From: Actinomycetales bacterium
GTDB taxonomy: Bacteria > Actinomycetota > Actinomycetes > Actinomycetales > Dermatophilaceae
Direction: 5' to 3'
Assembly (NCBI GenBank): GCA_002748155.1
Contig: PDRO01000011.1
Location: forward strand, 1 to 64,000
Length of the DNA stretch: 64,000 nt
Positions within the stretch are counted from its first letter, which is position 1; every line of letters begins with the position of its first letter. This document shows positions 57,648 to 64,000 of this stretch, in pieces. The position numbers and the translations under genes were made by a program. Under the pieces are notes generated by a model, which saw only the letters and a program-made list of their open reading frames with translations, had not been told where the DNA came from and searched no databases.

Positions 57648-58451
57648 TCAACGCACCTCGGTGATCTCGGGTCCGCGCTCGAACGGTTTGAGGTCCTCGG
57701 CCTTGCGCTGCTTGCCCGACCGGCTCGTCGCCACTGCGGAGCTGTCTCCCTCAGTCGGCTGCGTGCTCTCGGCCGCCCCGTCGTCAGCACCGTCACTACC
57801 GGCGTCGCGGGCCACCGGCACTCGCAACGGCAACAACTCGCGAGGTGCCATGGCTTCGCTGCCGCGCACGACCACGACCTTGCGGACCACGTCGAGGATC
57901 CCGGCAGCACCTGGACCATCCGTGGCTGCCGCTCCGCTGAGCACTGCCCGCAGGAACCATCGTGGGCCGTCTATGCCGAGAAAGCGCATCCGGGTGCCGT
58001 TCGGCAGTCTCGCTTCCAGTTGCTTCCCGAACGGACCGTCGCTCACGTCGACGGCGCCACCCTGGGCGAGCACGCTCTGACTGATCTCGGTGCGCAGTTG
58101 CTCCCACACTCCCTGGGTCCTTGGCGCGGCAAACGCCTGGAGCTGGACGACCGAGTCGTCGAGCACGAGTTGCACGCCCATGACCTGCTGACCGGTCTTG
58201 TCGACTTCGAGCCGTAGTTGCATCCCGTCGACCTCGGGCACCCAGAGGCCTCCGAGGTCGATGTATCCGTCACTGTCGTCGACCTCATCGCGGTCGAAAG
58301 GACCGTGCAGGCGGCTGAGCGTCCCCTCCATCTCGCTGGGGTCGTCGTCACCGGCCGTCTGCTCGGCAGCGGCGTCGTCGAGGTCGTCGTCGGCCGCAAG
58401 TAGGTCGGCGTCGGCCGGTGGTTCCTTGGCGCGGCGGCGGAAGATCCCCAC
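57648..58451 (-). CDS. DUF3710 family protein
   Basis: This 267-residue protein has an acidic N-terminal tail and a folded domain from GPFDRDEVDDSDGYIDLGGLWVPEVDGMQLRLEVD. It continues GVWEQLRTEISQSVLAQGGAVDVSDGPFGKQLEARLP, and GTRMRFLGIDGPRWFLRAVLSG is the core. No catalytic motif is known to me. The GTG at 58451 (VGIFRRRAKEPPADA) has AAAAGGA six nt upstream, which decides the start. It lies 64 nt after dut on the same strand. Confidence 0.87.
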   Translation of the reverse strand: MGIFRRRAKEPPADADLLAADDDLDDAAAEQTAGDDDPSEMEGTLSRLHGPFDRDEVDDSDGYIDLGGLWVPEVDGMQLRLEVDKTGQQVMGVQLVLDDSVVQLQAFAAPRTQGVWEQLRTEISQSVLAQGGAVDVSDGPFGKQLEARLPNGTRMRFLGIDGPRWFLRAVLSGAAATDGPGAAGILDVVRKVVVVRGSEAMAPRELLPLRVPVARDAGSDGADDGAAESTQPTEGDSSAVATSRSGKQRKAEDLKPFERGPEITEVR

Positions 58452-58515
58452 GTGGTGTCCTTTTCGGTCGCGTTTCGTTGCAGCGGTGCAGTGGTGCAGG
58501 CCAGCTGCGGGCCGG

Positions 58516-58986
58516 TCAGCCGCCGAACCCTCCGCTGGCTCCGTGGCCAGTGTCCCCCCGGGAGCTGTCCGGGAGCGAATCGGTGACAACGAACTTGGCC
58601 CGCTCGACCCGTTGGACCACCAGCTGGGCGATCCGATCACCCCGGTGCACCGTGAACGGCGCCGTAGGGTCGAGATTGACCAGGTTGACCAGGATCTCGC
58701 CGCGATAGCCGGCGTCGATGGTGCCGGGAGCGTTGACGATCGTGATCCCGTGCCGGGTGGCCAGGCCGGAGCGCGGGTGGGTGAAGGCGGCATACCCATC
58801 GGGCAGGGCGATGGCGACGCCGGTGGGCACCAGAGCTCGCTCGCCGGGCAAAAGGACGAGCTCGATCCGGGCATACAGGTCGGCTCCGGCGTCGCCGGGG
58901 TGGGCGTAGCCGGGCACCGGGAGCTCAGGGTCGAGCCGCGCCAGCGAGATGTCGAGGCCGGCCTCGGCCGGCTCGGCGTCGATCAT
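58516..58986 (-). CDS. dut: dUTP diphosphatase
   Basis: This 156-residue trimeric dUTPase removes dUTP and supplies dUMP. Motif 1 is [10 protein letters not shown], motif 2 is [10 protein letters not shown], motif 3 is [18 protein letters not shown], motif 4 is [12 protein letters not shown], and the C-terminal motif 5 is [14 protein letters not shown]. The ATG overlaps the DUF4193 stop (TGATG), so the two genes are coupled. The longer ORF-track start was rejected. Confidence 0.96.
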   Translation of the reverse strand: MIDAEPAEAGLDISLARLDPELPVPGYAHPGDAGADLYARIELVLLPGERALVPTGVAIALPDGYAAFTHPRSGLATRHGITIVNAPGTIDAGYRGEILVNLVNLDPTAPFTVHRGDRIAQLVVQRVERAKFVVTDSLPDSSRGDTGHGASGGFGG

Positions 58987-59285
58987 CAGGCCAGGCACTC
59001 CTTGCAGATCATCTGGCCGTTCTTCTCGGCGGCCAGTTGACTCCGATGGTGGACGAGGAAACATCGCGAGCACGTGAATTCGTCGGCCTGGCGGGGCAGG
59101 ACCCGATAGGACAGCTCCTCACCGGACAAGTCGGCGCCCGGGAGCTCGAAGCCCTCGGCGACGTCTGCCTCGTCGACATCAACGGCCGACGACGACTTGT
59201 CGACCCGACGGGCCTTGAGCTCCTCGAGCGAGTCCTCGTTGAGGTCGTCGTCGGTCTTGCGTGGAGCGTCGTAGTCGGTCGCCAT
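58986..59285 (-). CDS. DUF4193 zinc-ribbon-like protein
   Basis: This 99-residue acidic protein is conserved across actinobacteria. [27 protein letters not shown] opens it. The C-terminus has two CxxC pairs ([14 protein letters not shown] and [10 protein letters not shown]), predicting a zinc ribbon. Function is unknown. GAGGAGGAG lies nine nt before the ATG at 59285. It is the first gene of a DUF4193-dut(-DUF3710) operon. The 222 bases upstream to suhB contain no gene; DUF3093 and Cei, which lie here in Mycobacterium, are absent. Confidence 0.9.
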   Translation of the reverse strand: MATDYDAPRKTDDDLNEDSLEELKARRVDKSSSAVDVDEADVAEGFELPGADLSGEELSYRVLPRQADEFTCSRCFLVHHRSQLAAEKNGQMICKECLA

Positions 59286-59507
59286 CTCGTGGTTCTCCTC
59301 CTCGCGAGTGTCAAGTCTGCACAACACCCGAAGACTGCGTTTTGTGCCCAGCGACCGCGGTCACGCTGCCGCGACTGACCGTTCGGCCGATGCGGGCGGC
59401 ATTGTTTCCCATTCGCGGCGACGTGTCACCTGGTGTCCGTATGCCGGTGTGATCCCGGTGCACCGTCGCCCTCGCGAGCGGGAAAGCTGCAGGAACGAAT
59501 GCGGTGG

Positions 59508-60320
59508 TCAGTGTGCCACAAGCCGGCCCAGAGACTCGTGCAAGGCCGGGTTGGCGGCGAGCACGAGGTGTTCGCCGGGGTGCCCGCCGGCACCATCGGT
59601 GACCACAGCCCCGGCCTCTCGGGCGATCAACCAGCCCGCAGCCAGATCCCACGGTCTCAGGCCCGATTCGTAGAAGGCGTCGACCCGGCCATCGGCGACC
59701 ATGCAGAGGTCGACAGCTGCACTCCCGCAGCGACGGATGTCCCGCACGTGCGGCAACACCCGGGTCAGTAGCCGGGCCTGGCGGGCTCGCGCCTCGGCAC
59801 GGTACCCGAATCCGGTGGCCACCAGGGCTCGGGACAGTTCGTGCTCAGTGCCGACCACAATGGCTTGCGGATCAGGGCGCTGGGAGACCGTACGCCGAGC
59901 GCCGGCCCCCGCGGCGGCACTCCACACGGTGTCGAGCACCGGTGCGTGCACGGCACCGGCGATAGGCATCCAGTCCGGGCCAGCGGGTGACCCGACCACC
60001 GCCGCCACGGATACGGCATACATCGGCAGGTCGTAGAGGTAGTTCGTCGTGCCGTCTATGGGGTCCACGACCCAGGTGATCCCGGTGCTGCCGACCCGGT
60101 GGGCACCTTCTTCACCGAGCAAGCCGTCCTGCGGACACGACTCGGCGATCCGTTTGTGTAACAAAGCTTCCGACCGTGTGTCCATATCGGTCACGACATC
60201 GGTGTTGGAGCTCTTGGTATCAGTGGCCAGGCGGATCGGTCGCTCGTCGCGGATCAGCCGCCCAGCCTCGAGGGCCAACGCGACCGCGATCCGTTCCAAC
60301 GCCGCCCCGTCGTAAGCCAT
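59508..60320 (-). CDS. suhB: Inositol monophosphatase family protein
   Basis: This 270-residue Mg2+-dependent phosphatase would release myo-inositol, feeding the PI pathway encoded at 20-23 kb, though related members act on other substrates. Motifs: LLGEEG, WVVDPIDGTTNYLY, and SGLRPWDLAAGWLIAREAGA. GGAG lies six nt before the ATG at 60320; the ORF-track start is five codons earlier. It starts 11 nt after the hemH stop, on the same strand. The position matches mycobacterial suhB near dut. Confidence 0.9.
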   Translation of the reverse strand: MAYDGAALERIAVALALEAGRLIRDERPIRLATDTKSSNTDVVTDMDTRSEALLHKRIAESCPQDGLLGEEGAHRVGSTGITWVVDPIDGTTNYLYDLPMYAVSVAAVVGSPAGPDWMPIAGAVHAPVLDTVWSAAAGAGARRTVSQRPDPQAIVVGTEHELSRALVATGFGYRAEARARQARLLTRVLPHVRDIRRCGSAAVDLCMVADGRVDAFYESGLRPWDLAAGWLIAREAGAVVTDGAGGHPGEHLVLAANPALHESLGRLVAH

Positions 60321-60331
60321 GTCCTGCTCCA

Positions 60332-61462
60332 TCAATCACGACCGCACAAGGCCGGCTTGTGCTCCTGAAGGTTGGGACAGCAACCGGTCCGGCACAACGA
60401 AGGCCACGTGTCCGAAGCAGCGACCGGACCGGCCGGTTGGATCCCCCGGGCCTCGGCGGCCCGTTCGACGAGCAGGTCGACCAAGCCGGACACGAAGTCC
60501 GCAGCGACGCCGACAGTGGGCACCCGCACGAATCGCAGGCCCAGTTCGGCGGCCGTGGCCGCCGCTTGAGTGTCGAGATCCTCGATGACCTCCATGTGGT
60601 CGCAGACGAAACCGATCGGCACGACCACGGCCGTCCTGGCGCCCTCGGCGGCCAACTCACGGAGGGCGTCGTTGATATCCGGTGCCAGCCATCGCTGACT
60701 TGGCGGCCCGGACCGGCTGCAGAAGACCAGCCGAGTACGCGGCTGCCGCCCGATCCTCTCGGCCAACTCGCTGGTCAAGGCCGCCGCGACGTCGAGATGC
60801 TCGCGCAGGTAAGCGTGCCCGTCACCGTCGCCGGGGCCGGACAACTCGTCCATGGTCTCGGGAATCGAATGCGTGACGTAGAGCACGACGAGGCGTTCGG
60901 GTGGCTCGGCCCGCTCGGACAGGGTCGCGACCGCCTCACACAGCAACCGTGCCTGCGGACCTCGGAAGGCGGCAGTAGCGGCATACGGCGCGAGTTTGTC
61001 GACCACCAGCTCGATGCCCTCGTCGCGTGCCGCGGCATCCCCCGCGGCCAGATCCTCGCGATACTGCCGACATCCGGAATAGGAGGGGTAGGCGCTCGTC
61101 ACAACCACGACGAGGCGGCGCCAGCCACGGTCAGCGGCATCACGCAGTGCCTCGAGCACGCTTGGGCTGGAATGCCGGTAAGCCGTGAGCACGGACCGGT
61201 GAGCCCCGCGTCGGGTCAGCTCGGCCTCGATCGCCATGGCCAACTCACGAGTGAGGCGCGGCAGCGGGCTCTCGCCCCCACGGGCCAGGTAGTGCTCGGC
61301 CACCGAGACCAATCGCTCGTCCGGCACCCCCTTGCCTGCGGTCACCCGGCGCAAGAACGGCATGACCTGGGCCGGGGTCTCGGGGCCACCGAAGGACAGC
61401 ACGAGCACGCCGTCGTAGGGATCGAGATCCGAAGCCGGGGCCTCACGCGGGGTGCTGGTCAT
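60332..61462 (-). CDS. hemH: Ferrochelatase (coproporphyrin ferrochelatase, [2Fe-2S] type)
   Basis: This 376-residue enzyme inserts Fe2+ into coproporphyrin III in HemQ-containing actinobacteria. DGVLVLSFGGPETPAQVMPFLRRV opens the fold. LTAYRHSSPSVLEAL and YVTHSIPETM carry the active-site His region, and PIGFVCDHMEVIEDLD has the Glu/Asp. The C-terminus CRTGCCPN and PALC holds four cysteines for the [2Fe-2S] cluster of actinobacterial enzymes. The ATG at 61462 starts MTSTPREAPASD; the longer ORF-track start is unsupported. It is divergent from sepH. Confidence 0.94.
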   Translation of the reverse strand: MTSTPREAPASDLDPYDGVLVLSFGGPETPAQVMPFLRRVTAGKGVPDERLVSVAEHYLARGGESPLPRLTRELAMAIEAELTRRGAHRSVLTAYRHSSPSVLEALRDAADRGWRRLVVVVTSAYPSYSGCRQYREDLAAGDAAARDEGIELVVDKLAPYAATAAFRGPQARLLCEAVATLSERAEPPERLVVLYVTHSIPETMDELSGPGDGDGHAYLREHLDVAAALTSELAERIGRQPRTRLVFCSRSGPPSQRWLAPDINDALRELAAEGARTAVVVPIGFVCDHMEVIEDLDTQAAATAAELGLRFVRVPTVGVAADFVSGLVDLLVERAAEARGIQPAGPVAASDTWPSLCRTGCCPNLQEHKPALCGRD

Positions 61463-61779
61463 GGCGCTATCCAACTTAGCCGGTGTCGGCTCATGCCGGT
61501 CGGGGCCGGTCAACTGTCGGCCAAGGGCGCAGCGAGCGCCAGGGACACGGAGGGCCACGTCGAGCACGAAGAAGGTCACAGCCGGGTCGGGAATGGTGCA
61601 TCCTCCACCGGCGTGGCCCCTTCCCCTGCCCCGGTTCGGATGAGACAGTCAGAGTCGTAGCGAAGTCGCAGCGAAGTCGCAGCGAACTTGCTCGGATCAC
61701 TGGCCACGGTCGCCGAGGCCGTTGGATCGATCGCCGTCGCCCGCGTAAGCGGCGATCACGACACAACCGGAGAGGCACG
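61463..61779. other. Divergent intergenic region (hemH/sepH)
   Basis: These 317 bp have no supported gene. They contain three 11-bp tandem repeats (GTCGTAGCGAA, then GTCGCAGCGAA twice) at 61654-61686, about 95-125 bp upstream of the sepH start. The region should carry both promoters, but no clear -35/-10 pair was found. Confidence 0.7.
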
Positions 61780-63069
61780 ATGCGCGATCTGCGCCTGGTC
61801 GGCGTCCACGAGGACGGCGCTCACCTACTGCTGTCCGACGATGTCGGCGAGCGCTTCCGGCTGCCGCTCGACGAAGCACTGCGCGCCGCGGCTCAGCGAG
61901 ACCGACCCCGCTTGGGTCAGCTGCAGATCCGGATCGAAGGTGGCGCCCGGCCGCGTGAGGTGCAGGCCATGATCCGCTCCGGTCTGTCGGCCGCCGAAGT
62001 CGCCGATCGGGCCGGCTGGCCGGTCGAGAAGGTACACAAGTACGAAGGTCCGGTGCTCGCTGAACGCGAGTACGTTGCCGGGCTCGGGCGCTCTACCCCG
62101 ATGCGGTCCCGCGGTGGGCACGCCGCAGTGACACAGACTCTCGAGCAGCGGGTGCTCGAACGGCTGGCGACTCGCGCCGTCGAGCCCGACGCGGTGGCTT
62201 GGGACTCGTGGCGCCGGGAGGGCACCGAGTGGACGGTCGCCGTGACCTTCGCGGCCGGCGGACGGCAGCGACAGGCACACTGGTATTTCGACGTGCCGAC
62301 CCACACCCTGCTCGCCCAGGACGACGAGGCTCGTTGGCTCAGCGAAGAAGAGCCGACCGACCTCGACGAACGATCCGAGACCCCGCCCTACGACGTCGAG
62401 GCCGACGGTGGGCTGCATCCACCAACTCGACCCCGCGGAACCACCCGAGCCGAAGTCGCTGCACACACCAAGAACCCGACCGACCGGGTCGACCTCGTCG
62501 TGTCGCTGCGGGAACGATCGAGCGCCCGCTCCCGACGTAGGTCCAGTCGTCGTCGGGCAGAGCCGGTGACCTTGCCACTGGACAGCGCCGAGGGCAATGC
62601 GGATCCCCCCGAGTCGGTGAACGAACTGGTCGAGCGGCCAGCGCCGGCAACCCCGGACGCCGACCCAACACACGCCGACCCAACACACGCCGACCCAACA
62701 CACGCCGAAGCACCCACGTCGGAACACGTCCCGGCCGAAGCCGAGGATGGGGCGAACGGCGTAGATGTGGCCGATCCCGAGCCGCCACCGGCGACCGATC
62801 GTGGTCACGGATCACGCGCAACCGGTCTCGCCGCGCTCTTCAGGGCGGGCGACCTAGGCACCGGCGACTCCGACACATCCGGCGCCGGAGAAGAACCGTC
62901 CGCCACGCCACGTAAGCGCGGCTCTGGCCGGCGCCGAGGCTCGCGGACGCCGGTGCCGAGTTGGGACGACATCGTGCTCGGCACCCGCACGCGCGACGAC
63001 GGACCCGCTGAGAGTGATCACGACGAGCAGGCCGAGGCGCCCGATCGGATCTCGGCACAGGAGTCGTAG
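61780..63069 (+). CDS. sepH: Septation protein SepH
   Basis: This 429-residue actinobacterial cell-division protein stimulates FtsZ assembly in Streptomyces. The conserved N-terminal region (DUF3071) reads MRDLRLVGVHEDGAHLLLSD. An HTH-like segment follows (SGLSAAEVADRAGWPVEKVHKYEGPVLAERE), then WDSWRREGTEWTVAVTF with WYFD. The rest is a long, disordered, acidic and Pro-rich C-terminal half. Three tandem DPTHA repeats (15-bp units at 62659-62703) occur there. The tail ends in RKRGSGRRRGSRTPVPSWDDIVLGTR. GGAGAGG precedes the ATG at 61780. Confidence 0.93.
   Translation: MRDLRLVGVHEDGAHLLLSDDVGERFRLPLDEALRAAAQRDRPRLGQLQIRIEGGARPREVQAMIRSGLSAAEVADRAGWPVEKVHKYEGPVLAEREYVAGLGRSTPMRSRGGHAAVTQTLEQRVLERLATRAVEPDAVAWDSWRREGTEWTVAVTFAAGGRQRQAHWYFDVPTHTLLAQDDEARWLSEEEPTDLDERSETPPYDVEADGGLHPPTRPRGTTRAEVAAHTKNPTDRVDLVVSLRERSSARSRRRSSRRRAEPVTLPLDSAEGNADPPESVNELVERPAPATPDADPTHADPTHADPTHAEAPTSEHVPAEAEDGANGVDVADPEPPPATDRGHGSRATGLAALFRAGDLGTGDSDTSGAGEEPSATPRKRGSGRRRGSRTPVPSWDDIVLGTRTRDDGPAESDHDEQAEAPDRISAQES
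62659..62703 (+). repeat. Three in-frame 15-bp repeats in sepH
   Basis: GCCGACCCAACACAC occurs three times exactly and encodes ADPTH units in the disordered linker. It signals slippage-driven length variation. Confidence 0.95.
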
Positions 63070-63124
63070 CCGGCCGGGGGCAGTGACGTGGCCGACGGAG
63101 CTGGAGCGCCGGGCGGAGCGCCGC

Positions 63125-64000
63125 TCAGGCCGAGCGTGCGGCCCAGTGGAACAAGGGGATGGCTCTCTCGTCCTCGGTGACCGACCCGTGCTGGCCGATC
63201 AAGGCAAGTGCCTCGGGACGCATCCGGACCGAGTCCACGACCGCGACCGATCCGAGGCAGCCGACGACGACATCGCCGATCCGGGGCACCGAACGCTCCT
63301 GCACCAGTGAGGGATCGCCAAACAGCCCGGCGGCAGTGGCCTCGTCGCGGCGCCAGATCCGCACGGTATCCCCGAGCCGCGCTCGCCAGGTCTGGACCAC
63401 GTCGTCTACCGCCCCGGGCCGGCAATAGAGCTGAACCGAGCGTGGTTCGCCGCCGACGTGCCGCACTCCGTCGAGGAGTGTGGGTTCGCGTGCCAGGTCG
63501 ACCCGGTCGGCGTAGGGGATGTCGACCATGCCGTGGTCGGCGGTGACGTAGACGGCGGTGTCGTCGGGCACCGAGGCGACCAGTCGCCCCAGCTCGGCGT
63601 CGACCCGCTCCAACTCCGCGGTCCATTGCCACGAGTCGACACCGTGCTCATGCCCGATCCGGTCGACATCCCCCCAATAGAGGTAGACCAGTGCCTGCGG
63701 TGCCGCCTGCACCGCCTCCAGACTGGCATCGACCCGTCCGGCCAGGTCGGCGGCCGCCCGGAACCGGCCGCCACGTAGCGCCGCGTTGGTCAGCCCTGAG
63801 CCGTCGAAGAAGCCCGGCCCGATCCGGGTCACCCGGACGTCTTCGGCCTCGGCCGCTTCGAAGACCGTCGGCTCGGGTTGCCAACGCCGGGGATCGGGGC
63901 CGGCAGCGTCACCGATCCGCCAGGACAACTCGTTGAGAATGCCGTCGACCTCGGGCACGAGCACCTCGTATCCGACGAGGCCGTGCGCACCCGGCGGCAA
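63125..64000 (-). CDS. Alkaline phosphatase-family nucleotide pyrophosphatase/phosphodiesterase, 3' part
   Basis: At least 291 C-terminal residues are present; the gene continues beyond the window. The type I phosphodiesterase/nucleotide pyrophosphatase core is visible in LVYLYWGDVDRIGHEHGVDS (metal Asp and His), AVYVTADHGMVDIP (Asp-His), and a late His. The N-terminal metal site and nucleophilic Thr/Ser lie outside. It is convergent with sepH. The substrate is unknown. Confidence 0.8.
   Translation of the reverse strand: MPPGAHGLVGYEVLVPEVDGILNELSWRIGDAAGPDPRRWQPEPTVFEAAEAEDVRVTRIGPGFFDGSGLTNAALRGGRFRAAADLAGRVDASLEAVQAAPQALVYLYWGDVDRIGHEHGVDSWQWTAELERVDAELGRLVASVPDDTAVYVTADHGMVDIPYADRVDLAREPTLLDGVRHVGGEPRSVQLYCRPGAVDDVVQTWRARLGDTVRIWRRDEATAAGLFGDPSLVQERSVPRIGDVVVGCLGSVAVVDSVRMRPEALALIGQHGSVTEDERAIPLFHWAARSA

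Overview
The window reads as a chromosomal segment of a high-GC actinobacterium. GTG starts are common, operons are tight with ATGA/GTGA overlaps, and several families are actinobacterial markers (PimA, PatA-type acyltransferase, PIP synthase, SepH, DUF3000, DUF3159, DUF3710, DUF4193, HemQ). Gene order resembles two blocks I know from Mycobacterium (Rv2580c-Rv2614c and Rv2674-Rv2701c). Codon and motif style suggest Micrococcales, perhaps the Intrasporangiaceae/Dermatophilaceae group, but that is inference.

Layout. 1-3.6 kb is an accessory-looking edge: IS30 and IS3 transposase remnants, xerD, a DUF3060-type lipoprotein in locally AT-richer DNA, and a VapBC toxin-antitoxin pair. 3.6-25.9 kb is core: ald, hisS, an MBL hydrolase, a cyclophilin, a DUF349 protein with a 7-residue repeat, relA, apt, secF-secD-yajC, ruvB-ruvA-ruvC behind a LexA-type box, yebC, a LemA-like protein, pimA, a PIM acyltransferase, pgsA (PIP synthase), a HIT protein and thrS. 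25.9-30.6 kb holds tRNA-Val(CAC), three poorly characterised genes, a tRNA Gly-Cys-Val operon and a PPK2 kinase with a lysine-rich N-terminus.

30.6-50.4 kb holds a RibD-C reductase, a convergent LigC/PrimPol-C pair, msrB, hemQ, ribonuclease D, DUF3000, an EamA transporter, hemE, a DUF4349 lipoprotein, fadA-fadB, an acyl-CoA-synthetase-like protein lacking its conserved catalytic lysine, an XRE-MurA fusion, dxs, a small unknown and a HAD protein. 50.4-64 kb holds a 45-bp direct repeat, acnA, a TrmA-like RNA methyltransferase, a YCII-ECF42 sigma pair, DUF3159, DUF3710, dut, DUF4193, suhB, hemH, sepH and the 3' part of a phosphodiesterase gene.

Functional themes are the stringent response (relA), Sec export, recombination and gap repair (ruvABC, ligC/primpol), phosphatidylinositol mannoside synthesis, coproporphyrin-type haem synthesis (hemE, hemQ, hemH), beta-oxidation and cell division (sepH).

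The strongest unexplained signal is not a gene. The non-palindromic word GTATGCCG/CGGCATAC occurs about 50 times on both strands, mostly inside core genes and in several reading frames. It brings in normally avoided codons (ATA, GCA, TAT), so selection seems to act on the DNA word itself, as for a DNA-uptake-type or other genome-scale signal.
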